DNA of 64,000 bases from CAIMFV01 sp040757715. Its GTDB lineage: Bacteria; Pseudomonadota; Alphaproteobacteria; Caulobacterales; Caulobacteraceae. Below are positions 21,447-29,883 of this stretch, piece after piece. A program made the position numbers and the translations under genes. The notes under the pieces were generated by a model. It did not search any database. It saw nothing but the letters and a program-made list of their open reading frames with translations, and was not told the DNA's origin. Positions within the stretch are counted from its first letter, which is position 1. Each line of letters opens with the position of its first letter. The stretch lies in assembly GCA_040757715.1 (NCBI GenBank), contig JBFLWS010000001.1:1-64000 (forward strand), written 5' to 3'.

Positions 21447-23449
21447 GCGGATTTAGGTTTGGCGAGGCCGCCGATCCAAACATAGAGACCGGCTGTGACC
21501 ACGGCGAAGGCGCCCGCCGCCAGGGTCATGCCCTGATCGCCGAAAGCATCGCCCACCAGACCCATGGGGAAGTCACTGTCCTTCACCTGAATGAGGCCGG
21601 TCTTGGCGGCGGCGATCACCGCGGCGAGGCCGACGCTGAACAGGCTCTCGCCGACGATGAGCCCCGAGGCCATGATCACGCCGAGGCGCTGGGCTTGCTC
21701 GCCCCAGGCCTTCTTCTTCACCCCCTGCTCATAGAGGTGGCCGAGGATCGCGCCGAGCACGATGGGCGAGATGGTGCCCGGCGGCAGATAGATGCCAAGC
21801 GCCACGGCGAGCGGCGGGATGCGCATCCAGCCGAGCTTGCCCAAGAGTTCGTCGAAGGCGATGAGCGCGACGCCGAGGACAAGGCCCATGCCCAGGGTGT
21901 CCCACTGCACCTGGCCGGTGATGAAGTTCTTGGCCAGGGTCGAGATCAGTACCGCTTGCGGCGCGTTCAGCGGGTGTGGCCCAGCCCCCGGCGCGCCGGT
22001 GAAGCCATAGGCCTGATTGAGGATGCTGAGGATGGGCGGGATCACCAGCGAGCCCGCCAGCACGCCCACCACGAGGGCCGCCTGCTGCGCCCAGGGGGTG
22101 GCCTCCACCAGCTGGCCGGTCTTCAGGTCCTGCAGATTGTCGTTGGAGATGGTGGCCACCGAGAACACCACCGCGGTGAGGAAGATGGCGAAGGCGATCA
22201 GGGTCTGACTGCCCGCCTCGCCCACCAAGGGCTTCACCCAGAGGGCCAGGATGGAGGCGGCGGCCACCACGGCGAGGATGCCGAGGCCCGACACCGGGCT
22301 GTTGGAGGCGCCGATGAGTCCGGCCATGTAGCCGCACACCGCCGCCACGATGAAGCCCACCACCACCACATAGACGATGGCGCCAAGGATCAGGGGGCCG
22401 GTGAAGCCTTCCAGCGCCCCGCCCTGGAGGAAGGTGATAACGAGCCAGGCCAGGGGCAGCATGGTGAGGGCGCTGATCAGGCCCACCCAGCCGATGGGAA
22501 TGTCGCGCTCGGTGATGGGCAAGGTCTCGCCGGCGGCGCGGCTCTTCTGGGCGGCGAAGGCGGAGGCTAGACCTCGGGACAAGGGGCCGATGAGACGGAA
22601 CAGGGCCCAGAGCGCTGCGGCGGCGATGGCGCCGGCGCCGACGAAGCGGACCTTGGCCTTCCACACCTTGAGGGCGAAGTCAGCCGCCGCGCCTGGATGC
22701 GGGTCGAGATGGGTGAAATAGGGCGTCGCCACGCCCCAGGCGATGAACAGGCCCACCGCCATGGCGAGACCCACCGACAGGCCCACCAGGTGACCGGCGG
22801 CGAGCAGGGCGAGCTGGAAGTTGAAACCCATGCCGGTGGCCGCGCCGCCGGGGGCGAGGCGGAAGAATTTGATGGCCTCGATGGTGAAGACTCTCGTGGC
22901 GCCCACGGCGGCGAAGCCCGCCGAGACGAGGGTGCTGCCCACCAGGGCGAGGATGCCCGCCTTGCTTTCCGCCAAGGCCTCGGGATGGTCGGAGCGCGAG
23001 CCCGCTCCCACCTTCAGCACCTCAGCGGCGGCGACGCCTTCCGGGTAGGGCAGGTCGGACTGGGTCACGAGGGCCCGGCGCAGGGGGATGGAGTACATGA
23101 CCCCCAAGATCCCGCCCACGGCGCAGACGGCGAAGCTCTGCCAGAAGGGAAAGCCGGTCCACCAGGCGATCATCACAAGGCCCGGCAGCACGAACACCAC
23201 TGAGGCGAGGGTGCCGGCGGCCGAGGCCACCGTCTGCACCACATTGTTCTCCCAGATGGTGGAGTTCTTGAACCAGCGCAGGGCGGCCATGGAGATCACC
23301 GCCGCTGGGATCGAGGTGGCGAAGGTGAGGCCCACCTGCAGGCCCAGATAGACGTTGGCGGCGGTGAAGAGGACGGTGATGGCCGCGCCGAGAATGAGGC
23401 CGCGGACGGTAAATTCGATCCGCCGCGCGGAGGGGGCTTGCTCAGTCAT
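21443..23449 (-). CDS. OPT family oligopeptide transporter
   Basis: 668-residue integral membrane protein of the OPT superfamily: N-terminal EFTVRGLILGAAITVLFTAANVYLGLQVGLTFATSIPAAVISMAAL, with many further hydrophobic segments (about 14-16). Proton-coupled import of small peptides or metal chelates is the family role; bacterial substrates are poorly known. It is monocistronic and has no peptidase neighbour. The signature LLAAGHLVGLSVGLAMAVGLFIAWGVATPYF is typical of the bacterial subgroup. Confidence is high for family, low for substrate. Confidence 0.92.
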   Translation of the reverse strand: MTEQAPSARRIEFTVRGLILGAAITVLFTAANVYLGLQVGLTFATSIPAAVISMAALRWFKNSTIWENNVVQTVASAAGTLASVVFVLPGLVMIAWWTGFPFWQSFAVCAVGGILGVMYSIPLRRALVTQSDLPYPEGVAAAEVLKVGAGSRSDHPEALAESKAGILALVGSTLVSAGFAAVGATRVFTIEAIKFFRLAPGGAATGMGFNFQLALLAAGHLVGLSVGLAMAVGLFIAWGVATPYFTHLDPHPGAAADFALKVWKAKVRFVGAGAIAAAALWALFRLIGPLSRGLASAFAAQKSRAAGETLPITERDIPIGWVGLISALTMLPLAWLVITFLQGGALEGFTGPLILGAIVYVVVVGFIVAAVCGYMAGLIGASNSPVSGLGILAVVAAASILALWVKPLVGEAGSQTLIAFAIFLTAVVFSVATISNDNLQDLKTGQLVEATPWAQQAALVVGVLAGSLVIPPILSILNQAYGFTGAPGAGPHPLNAPQAVLISTLAKNFITGQVQWDTLGMGLVLGVALIAFDELLGKLGWMRIPPLAVALGIYLPPGTISPIVLGAILGHLYEQGVKKKAWGEQAQRLGVIMASGLIVGESLFSVGLAAVIAAAKTGLIQVKDSDFPMGLVGDAFGDQGMTLAAGAFAVVTAGLYVWIGGLAKPKSA

Positions 23450-23642
23450 GCGTCCCGTAAACTCAAATGTCGCCGCTGCGCGGCCATGGGCGGGGCGAAC
23501 TTAACGACAGATTGACCAAGCCGTCCATTGATCTGGCGTGGATGGGGATAAAGTTTGCCAGCAATCACCGTTCAGGCGAGACTCATGGCGGTATTTGCGG
23601 TGCGCGACAGGAGATTTTCTTGCTGCACCGCAATAGAAACGA

Positions 23643-24527
23643 TCAGAATCGTTCCGTCTTCACCCCGAGCCGCGCCAGCTGCACCTGCACGCTGTCCGGG
23701 CCGGCGAGGTGCGCCGCCCCCACCACCACCAGCACCACGCCCGGGGACTGCATGCGGGCGCGGATCTGGCGGGCGAAATCCTCATTCCGCTTCACCACCA
23801 GCACGTCATAGACCGTCTTCGGCATGTCGTCGTTGAGGGCCTTGGCGATGGCGGCGGTGTCGCCGATCTCCCAGGCGTGCTCCACCTCGGTCATGATCTT
23901 CAGCCCCTCGGCGCTGTCGTCGAGGCTTTCATTGAAGAAGTCGAGCTCGTCCTTGGGATTGAGGTCGGCAAAGTAGTGAAATTGCTGCTGCAAGGTCTCA
24001 AAGCCCTTTACAGGCTCGCCGCGCTTCACGGCGTCCGCCTTCAGGGTCACGTCCACGCCGGCGTTGGGATTGAAACCGGCCTTCTGCAGCGGCAGGAGCT
24101 CCACCGTGAGCCCCGCGAGCCAGGGGCGCATGGGATCAAGCGCATTGGCTGGGGCGCCCATGCCTTGCAATAGCGCGGCGAGCTTGGCGCGGTGCACGTC
24201 GTCCAGTTTGTTGGACAGCGGATGCTGCGGGTCGAGGCCGAGCTGCGCGATCAAGGGGCGCGCGGTGGCGGCGTCATCGAGATTGGCCACCTCCAGCCAC
24301 AGCTCCTGGCTGGCGGCGAGAGCGGTCTCAAGCTTCGCGGATCGCCACTGGGCGTCGGCCTTGAGCAGGTGCACGCTGCCGAACAGATAGACCGTGGAGG
24401 CCGGGGACTTGGCCACCCAGATGGCCGGCTCGGCGGCGGCTGGCAGCGCCAGGGCGAGAGCCGCCAGACTCGTCGCCAATAGCTGCACGAGGCGCGACGA
24501 GAGGGCGCTAAGGGCGGCGAATTTCAA
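23643..24527 (-). CDS. TraB/GumN family protein (putative secreted metalloprotease-like)
   Basis: 294 residues with a Sec signal peptide (hydrophobic LLATSLAALALALPAAAEP, cleavage near residue 32). The TraB/GumN hallmarks are AIWVAKSPASTVYLFGSVHLLKAD near the N-terminus (GSVH motif) and VVVGAAHLAGPDSVQVQLARLGV at the C-terminus (GAAH motif). These are the paired GxxH motifs that define the erythromycin-esterase/TIKI-like fold. Many bacterial members are uncharacterised. Probably periplasmic or lipid-anchored. It is divergent from dusB. Confidence 0.88.
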   Translation of the reverse strand: MKFAALSALSSRLVQLLATSLAALALALPAAAEPAIWVAKSPASTVYLFGSVHLLKADAQWRSAKLETALAASQELWLEVANLDDAATARPLIAQLGLDPQHPLSNKLDDVHRAKLAALLQGMGAPANALDPMRPWLAGLTVELLPLQKAGFNPNAGVDVTLKADAVKRGEPVKGFETLQQQFHYFADLNPKDELDFFNESLDDSAEGLKIMTEVEHAWEIGDTAAIAKALNDDMPKTVYDVLVVKRNEDFARQIRARMQSPGVVLVVVGAAHLAGPDSVQVQLARLGVKTERF

Positions 24528-24616
24528 AGCGAGGCTCCTGGCGGCGGCGAGCCGGCGCGATGATGGACCGATTTGCGATGCTGGACCTTCTTCAGCAAAG
24601 AAGGCAAGAGCGCGGC

Positions 24617-25627
24617 ATGACGGCGAGCTTGCAGATCGGCGAGGTGCGCATCCCTGGGCGGGTGCTGATCGCCCCCATGACCGGGGTGTCCGACCTGCCG
24701 TTCCGGGAGACGGCGTCCGGTCTTGGCGCGGCCTATGTGGCCACCGAGATGGTGGCCTGCGCCGAGCTGGCCCGCAGGCGGCCCGACGTGGTGCGCCGGG
24801 CGGCAGTGGGCGAGGGCCTGCCGCTCACCGTCATTCAGCTGGTGGGCCGCAGCGCCGAGTGGATCGCCGCGGGGGCCAGGATGGCCGAGCGCGCGGGGGC
24901 CGATGTCATCGATCTCAACATGGGCTGTCCGGCCAAGGAGGTGACGGGCGCCCTGTCCGGCTCGGCCCTCATGCGCGACCTCGACCATGCTGAGAGCCTG
25001 ATCCGCGCGGCGGTGGAGGCGACCTCGCGCCCGGTGACCCTGAAGATGCGTCTGGGCTGGGATGAAGCGAGCAAGAACGCGCCGGAGCTGGCCGCGCGGG
25101 CCGAGGCGGCCGGCGTGCGGGCGGTGACCGTGCATGGCCGCACCCGTCAGCAATTCTACACCGGCGAAGCGGACTGGCGCGCCGTGGCGCAGGTGAAGCA
25201 GGCGACGCGGCTGCCGGTGATCGTCAATGGCGATGTCACTGACGCGGTCTCAGCTCGCGCCGCCCTTTCAGCCTCCGGCGCTGACGCGGTGATGATCGGC
25301 CGCGGGGTCTATGGCCGGCCGTGGCTGGCGGCGGCCATCGAGCGGGCGCTGCACACGGGAGAGGCCTTCAACGAACCCGATCCGGAGGCGCGCCTGGCCA
25401 TCGTGCTTGACCATATGCAGCGGGCGCTCGGCTTCTACGGCGAGCGGCTCGGCCTTCGCATGTTCAAGAAGCACCTCGGCTGGTACGTGGAGGCCGCCCC
25501 CTGGCCGGACTCCCGAGACGCACGCCGTCAGGCCAAGGCTCGGCTCTGTCGACTGGACAGCGCCGCCGAGGTGGAGCGCGAGCTCAGCGCGCTCTGGTTC
25601 AGCGATCCGAAGAGAGCGGCAGCCTAA
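24617..25627 (+). CDS. dusB: tRNA-dihydrouridine synthase (DusB type)
   Basis: FMN/NADPH enzyme that reduces uridine to dihydrouridine in the tRNA D-loop. From the ATG at 24617 (an ATG at 24560 is an alternative) 336 residues. Signature APMTGVSDLPFR, NMGCPAKEVTGALSGSALMRD with the catalytic Cys, LKMRLGWD, VHGRTRQQFYTGEADWRAV and VNGDVT...GADAVMIGRGVYGRPWL. In many alphaproteobacteria dusB heads the ntrBC operon; here no ntrB follows, and the next gene is a convergent MFS exporter overlapping by 4 bp. Confidence 0.93.
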   Translation: MTASLQIGEVRIPGRVLIAPMTGVSDLPFRETASGLGAAYVATEMVACAELARRRPDVVRRAAVGEGLPLTVIQLVGRSAEWIAAGARMAERAGADVIDLNMGCPAKEVTGALSGSALMRDLDHAESLIRAAVEATSRPVTLKMRLGWDEASKNAPELAARAEAAGVRAVTVHGRTRQQFYTGEADWRAVAQVKQATRLPVIVNGDVTDAVSARAALSASGADAVMIGRGVYGRPWLAAAIERALHTGEAFNEPDPEARLAIVLDHMQRALGFYGERLGLRMFKKHLGWYVEAAPWPDSRDARRQAKARLCRLDSAAEVERELSALWFSDPKRAAA

Positions 25628-27060
25628 GCCCCGCCTACGTCTTCTCCCGCATTGCGCGACAGATGCAGGTAGGGAATGACGGCCAGCAGCGCCGCCGCCC
25701 CCACCATCATGAACGGCATGGTGAAGCGGTCGGGCGTCAGCGCTCCCTCGCCGCCGCGAGCAATGTGCAGCAGGAGGGCGCCGAAGCTCACCCCAAAGCC
25801 GATGCTGAGCTGCTGACAGACCATGGCGAGCGCCGAGGCCTTGCCCACTTCGGAGCCCTTAAGCCCCGCAAAGGCGATGACGTTCACCGCGGTGAACTGG
25901 GTGGAGCGGACGAAGCCGCCCACCAACAGAAGCGCGAAGATGGCCGCCGGCGCCGCCCCGACCTTGAACACCGCCATGCTCGCCGTGGTGAGCGCCGTGC
26001 CGGCCGCCGTGGCGATGAGGAGGCGGCGAAAGCCGAAACTGCGCACGAGGAACGAGGAGAAGGGCTTGGCGCCCATGGCCCCCGCCGCCTGAGCGATGGT
26101 GACGAAGCCGGCCTGCACCGGGGTCCAGCCCAGCCCCACCTGAAGCAGGAGCGGCGTCAGAAACGGCATGGCGCCGAGGCCGAGCCGCACCAACGATCCG
26201 CCGACGACGCTGGCGCGGAAAGTGGCGCTCGCGAACAGACGCACGTCCAGCAGCGGATGCTCCACGGCGAGGCAATGGCGCACGAAGACATAGAGGCTCG
26301 CGCCCCCGACCAAGGCCAGCAGCGCCTGGCCCCACAAAGGTACGAGCCCGAGCCCCACCGACTCTGACAGCATCATCAACGCCGCCACGGCGGTGAGCGA
26401 CAGGAGAAATCCTGCCAGATCGAACGGGCGCGGCGGCAGCTTCTCCAGCTTGGGTGCGGCCAGGGACACTGCGATCATGCCCGCGATCCCCACCGGCAGA
26501 TTGACGAGGAAAATCCAAGGCCAGTCGGCCACGGCCAGGATGAAGCCGGAAAGGGGCGGGCCGATCAGTGGCCCTACCAGAGCCGGCATGGCGAAGGAGG
26601 CCATGGCCTGCACCAAGCGCTCCTTCGGTGTGGAGCCGACGATGATCAGCCGCCCCACTGGGGTCATCATGGCCCCGCCTGCGCCTTGCAGCAGCCGCGC
26701 CGCCACCAGCTGGCCCAGCGAATGCGACAGGCCGCACAGGCACGATCCCGCCAGAAACACCGCCATGGCCGACAGGAACACCTTCTTGGCGCCGAAGCGG
26801 TCGGCCACCCAGCCCGAGGCCGGGGCCAGCATGGCCAGGGCCAGGATGTAGGAGGTGAGGGCGAGCTTCAGATGCACCGGGTCGGAGTGGAAGGCCCGGG
26901 CGAGGGTGGGCAGCGCCGTTGACAACGAGGTGGAGTCGATGAACTCCATGAAGAGGGCGCTAGCCACCGCCACGGGCGCAAAACGCGTAGCGAGCGAGCG
27001 CGGCTCCTCCGCGCCGGCTTGCGGATCAGGTTTCGGGGCGAGGGCGGGGACGATGGGCAA
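25624..27060 (-). CDS. MFS multidrug exporter (DHA2/EmrB-QacA type)
   Basis: 478 residues with about 14 predicted membrane segments. Hallmarks: FMEFIDSTSLSTALPTLARAF in TM1 (an MxxIDSTIVNVALP-like motif C0), WVADRFGAKKVF (MFS motif A) and LQGAGGAMMTPVGRLI (motif C, antiporter signature). Drug/H+ antiport of hydrophobic compounds is the family role. No adjacent EmrA-type adaptor or TetR regulator. The stop overlaps the dusB stop by 4 bp. Confidence 0.9.
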   Translation of the reverse strand: MPIVPALAPKPDPQAGAEEPRSLATRFAPVAVASALFMEFIDSTSLSTALPTLARAFHSDPVHLKLALTSYILALAMLAPASGWVADRFGAKKVFLSAMAVFLAGSCLCGLSHSLGQLVAARLLQGAGGAMMTPVGRLIIVGSTPKERLVQAMASFAMPALVGPLIGPPLSGFILAVADWPWIFLVNLPVGIAGMIAVSLAAPKLEKLPPRPFDLAGFLLSLTAVAALMMLSESVGLGLVPLWGQALLALVGGASLYVFVRHCLAVEHPLLDVRLFASATFRASVVGGSLVRLGLGAMPFLTPLLLQVGLGWTPVQAGFVTIAQAAGAMGAKPFSSFLVRSFGFRRLLIATAAGTALTTASMAVFKVGAAPAAIFALLLVGGFVRSTQFTAVNVIAFAGLKGSEVGKASALAMVCQQLSIGFGVSFGALLLHIARGGEGALTPDRFTMPFMMVGAAALLAVIPYLHLSRNAGEDVGGA

Positions 27061-27184
27061 GGCGGGCTGCGCTGGATGGAGACTTGCGCCTATCTAGGCG
27101 CTGTTCCGCTGCGTCCCAACCTTTCGCCGGGCTGCGAATGAAAATCGCGAGATCACCCTGCAATATGCGATCAATTCGCCACGT

Positions 27185-27213
27185 CCGAACAAGAACGTCG
27201 AAAACTTGTTCGG
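27185..27213. promoter_or_regulatory. Inverted repeat upstream of the RND efflux operon
   Basis: CCGAACAAG (27185-27193) and CTTGTTCGG (27205-27213) are exact inverted arms with an 11-bp spacer, 77 bp before the outer-membrane gene. The arm length and spacing suit an operator for a dimeric repressor (TetR or MarR type), or a leader hairpin. No regulator gene is adjacent, so the protein that binds it is not identified. Confidence 0.45.
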
Positions 27214-27289
27214 CGAAAGCTTGCGGCTGTCTTGCAAACCCGGCAATCGATCCCACCTGCCGAGAAGCGAATCGGGGTCGCGAGGGGAC

Positions 27290-28786
27290 ATGACGCACAG
27301 GGCGAAGATTTGCGCCGCGCTCGTGAGTGCGTTGGGCCTTTGCGCCTGCGCTTCCGGCGCGAAGCTGCGCGCCCCCGAGGTGGCGTTGCCGCTCGCTTTT
27401 GAGGCGAAACAGGCCGCCGCGCCTGCGCAGAACCTAGACCGCTGGTGGGATGCGTTCGGCGACGCCCAGCTCACCGCTTTAGTGGACGAGGCCCTCGATC
27501 ACGCCCCCGACGCTCGTGCAGCGCTGGCCCGGCTTGCCGAGGCCCGCGCCGTGCGCTTCGAGGCCACCGCCGGCTATAATCCGCAAGGCGCCCTCACCGG
27601 TTCGGCGGTGGACCAGCACAACAACGCCACCATCAGCGGGATCAACTTGACAGGCGCAGGTGGCTCCTCCTTGGCCAGCCTGTTCCTGCCGCAGTCGGAA
27701 ACCAAGACCTACGCCGGCGCCTTCAATGTCAGCTGGGAGCTCGACCTGTTCGGTCGTCGCCGCAACGCCAGCAAGGGCGCGGACGCGGACCTGGCGGCGG
27801 CGCGGTTCGATTATGAGGCTTCGCGCCTCGCCCTTGCGGCCAATGTGGCCACCACCCTGTTCCAGGCCCGCGGCCTCGCCGTGCAGCTTGAGGACGCCCG
27901 GGAGACGGAGCGCATCGCCCGCGAACTCGCCGTCATCGCCGACAAGAAGGCCGAGCGGGGCCTCGGCTCCGCCGCCGACGCGGCGCGCACGGAGGCGGAC
28001 GCCGCCAACGCCGGGGCCGAGACCGCGCGCCTGGAGGCCGCCTCGCAAGCCGCGCGACGCACGCTACTAACTCTGCTTGGTCGGGGCGCCGCGCCCGTGT
28101 CGAGTCTGCCCATCGAGGCCAAGACGGCCGCGCCGCCGCCCCCGCCTGCCACCGCGCCCTCTGACCTGTTGCAACGGCGACCCGACGTGCGCGAGGCGGA
28201 GTTCCGCCTGCGCTCGGCATCGCGCGCCTTGCAGGGGGCGAAGCTCGCGCTTTTCCCCACCTTCACCCTTCTGCCCACCGGGTCCATCTCACGGGTCGAG
28301 TCGGCCTATGTGCAGGAGAGCCGCATCTGGACTATCGGCGCGGGCGCGAGCCTGCCCGTGCTCGACCGGCCGCGCCTGCTCGCCGTGGTGCGGCAGCAGC
28401 GGGCGCATGGCGAGCAGATGGTCATCGCCTATGAACAGGCGGTGCAGAACGCCTTCCGCGACGCCGAGAACGGGCTTGTCACAGCCGAGGCCGATCAGCG
28501 TCGGGTCGCGCTTCTGACCAAGGCTGAGGCCAAGGCCCGCTACGCCTATGACGCCTCGCGCAAGGGCTACGACGTGGGCCTCGTCGACATGACTACGCTC
28601 CTGGACGTGGAGCGCAGCTGGCGGGCGTCGCGCAGCGCCCTCACCAGCGTGGAGGTGGGCGCGCTCACCGATACGGTCTCGCTCTACAAAGCCCTCGGCG
28701 GCGGCTGGACGCCCCTGAGCGACACGACGGCGATCCGCAGCCAGCCAACTCAAGTGGGCCATTTGCAACAAGGACGGACGCCCTGA
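27290..28786 (+). CDS. RND efflux outer-membrane lipoprotein (OprM/NodT family)
   Basis: 498 residues from the ATG at 27290 (GAGGGGAC upstream). Signal peptide with lipobox LCAC, lipidated Cys20. Then the OEP fold in two repeats: RWWDAFGDAQLTALVDEALDHAPDARAALARLAEARA, and later LLQRRPDVREAEFRLRSASRALQGAKLALFPTFTL and ENGLVTAEADQRR. It would form the trimeric outer-membrane channel of the tripartite pump with the next two proteins. Overlaps the adaptor gene by ATGA. Confidence 0.92.
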   Translation: MTHRAKICAALVSALGLCACASGAKLRAPEVALPLAFEAKQAAAPAQNLDRWWDAFGDAQLTALVDEALDHAPDARAALARLAEARAVRFEATAGYNPQGALTGSAVDQHNNATISGINLTGAGGSSLASLFLPQSETKTYAGAFNVSWELDLFGRRRNASKGADADLAAARFDYEASRLALAANVATTLFQARGLAVQLEDARETERIARELAVIADKKAERGLGSAADAARTEADAANAGAETARLEAASQAARRTLLTLLGRGAAPVSSLPIEAKTAAPPPPPATAPSDLLQRRPDVREAEFRLRSASRALQGAKLALFPTFTLLPTGSISRVESAYVQESRIWTIGAGASLPVLDRPRLLAVVRQQRAHGEQMVIAYEQAVQNAFRDAENGLVTAEADQRRVALLTKAEAKARYAYDASRKGYDVGLVDMTTLLDVERSWRASRSALTSVEVGALTDTVSLYKALGGGWTPLSDTTAIRSQPTQVGHLQQGRTP

Positions 28787-29880
28787 TGGTGTCGAAGCAT
28801 GAAATCAGTCGCGCCGCCGTCTTGCTTGCCGCGGGCGTTCTGGCGAGCGGGCTTGCGGCCTGCGGCAAGGGCGGCAAGACGGCCAAAGCCGGCCAACAGC
28901 CGCTCACCGCCTCCTCCGCCCCGGTGGAATTGAAGGTGCTGAATGGCGGCACGACAGTGTCCGGCCCGCTGGTGTCGCGGGAGGAGGCGGCGGTGACCAC
29001 CCAGCTCTCCGGCTATCGCGTGGCCGAGGTGCTGAGCGACGTGGACGCCTATGTGAAGGCAGGCCAGCCCATGGTCCGCCTCGACGACACCTTGCTGAAG
29101 AGCCAGATCGAGCAGGCCAAGGCTCAGGTGGCGCAGGCCGAGGCGGCCGCTGACCGCGCGGATCGCGAAGCCGCCCGAACGCAAGGCCTGGAAGGGCAGG
29201 GGGTGCTGTCGCAGGAGCAGATCGACCAGCGCCGTCTGGCCGCCCGCTCCGGCCGCGCCTCCCTGGCCGCCGCGAAGGCTCAGCTTGGCGATCTAGAGGT
29301 GCGCGAGGGCCTGATGACCGTGCGGGCGCCGGTGTCGGGGCGCGTGCTCGACCGCACCGTGCGGCCCGGCGACGTCGCCACGCCCGCCGCGGTGATGTTC
29401 CGCATCTGCCGCAATGGCGAGGTGGAACTGAACGCTGACGCTGCCGAGACGCTGGTGTCTCAGGTCCGCGCCGGCGACCACGCCGATGTCGAACTCGCCA
29501 ACGGCGCCCATGCGCAGGGTGTGGTGCGCTATGTTAGCCCCGAGATCGACCAAGCCTCCAAGCTCGGCCATATCCGTATCAGGCTGCCAAACGCGGCCGC
29601 CCTGCGTCCGGGCGGCTTCGCCCGCGCCCGCTTCACCCAGAACTCGCGCCCGACGCCCGTGGCGCCTGAGAGCGCCGTGCGCTTCGACGCCGACGGCGCT
29701 TCAGTGATGGTGGTGGGGCCGGATCACCACGTGCACCGCGTCGTGGTCAGGACCGGCGAGCGCGCGCAAGGCTTTGTCGCCCTCATCCAGGGTCCACCGG
29801 TGGGGTCTCAGGTGCTGCTGGGCGGCTCGGCCTTCGTGCTCGACGGCGATCTCGTCAACACCGCGCCGGCGGGGCGCTAA
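28786..29880 (+). CDS. RND efflux periplasmic adaptor (membrane fusion protein)
   Basis: 364 residues with lipobox LAAC (Cys26). The biotinyl-lipoyl half motifs flank a coiled-coil hairpin (LLKSQIEQAKAQVAQAEAAADRADREAARTQ, SGRASLAAAKAQLGDLEVREG) followed by TVRAPVSGRVLDRTVRPGDVA, typical of AcrA/MexA adaptors. It is shorter than E. coli AcrA (about 397) but has lipoyl, beta-barrel and membrane-proximal parts in order. Begins within the stop of the channel gene and ends 3 bp before the permease start. Confidence 0.92.
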   Translation: MVSKHEISRAAVLLAAGVLASGLAACGKGGKTAKAGQQPLTASSAPVELKVLNGGTTVSGPLVSREEAAVTTQLSGYRVAEVLSDVDAYVKAGQPMVRLDDTLLKSQIEQAKAQVAQAEAAADRADREAARTQGLEGQGVLSQEQIDQRRLAARSGRASLAAAKAQLGDLEVREGLMTVRAPVSGRVLDRTVRPGDVATPAAVMFRICRNGEVELNADAAETLVSQVRAGDHADVELANGAHAQGVVRYVSPEIDQASKLGHIRIRLPNAAALRPGGFARARFTQNSRPTPVAPESAVRFDADGASVMVVGPDHHVHRVVVRTGERAQGFVALIQGPPVGSQVLLGGSAFVLDGDLVNTAPAGR

Positions 29881-29883
29881 GCC

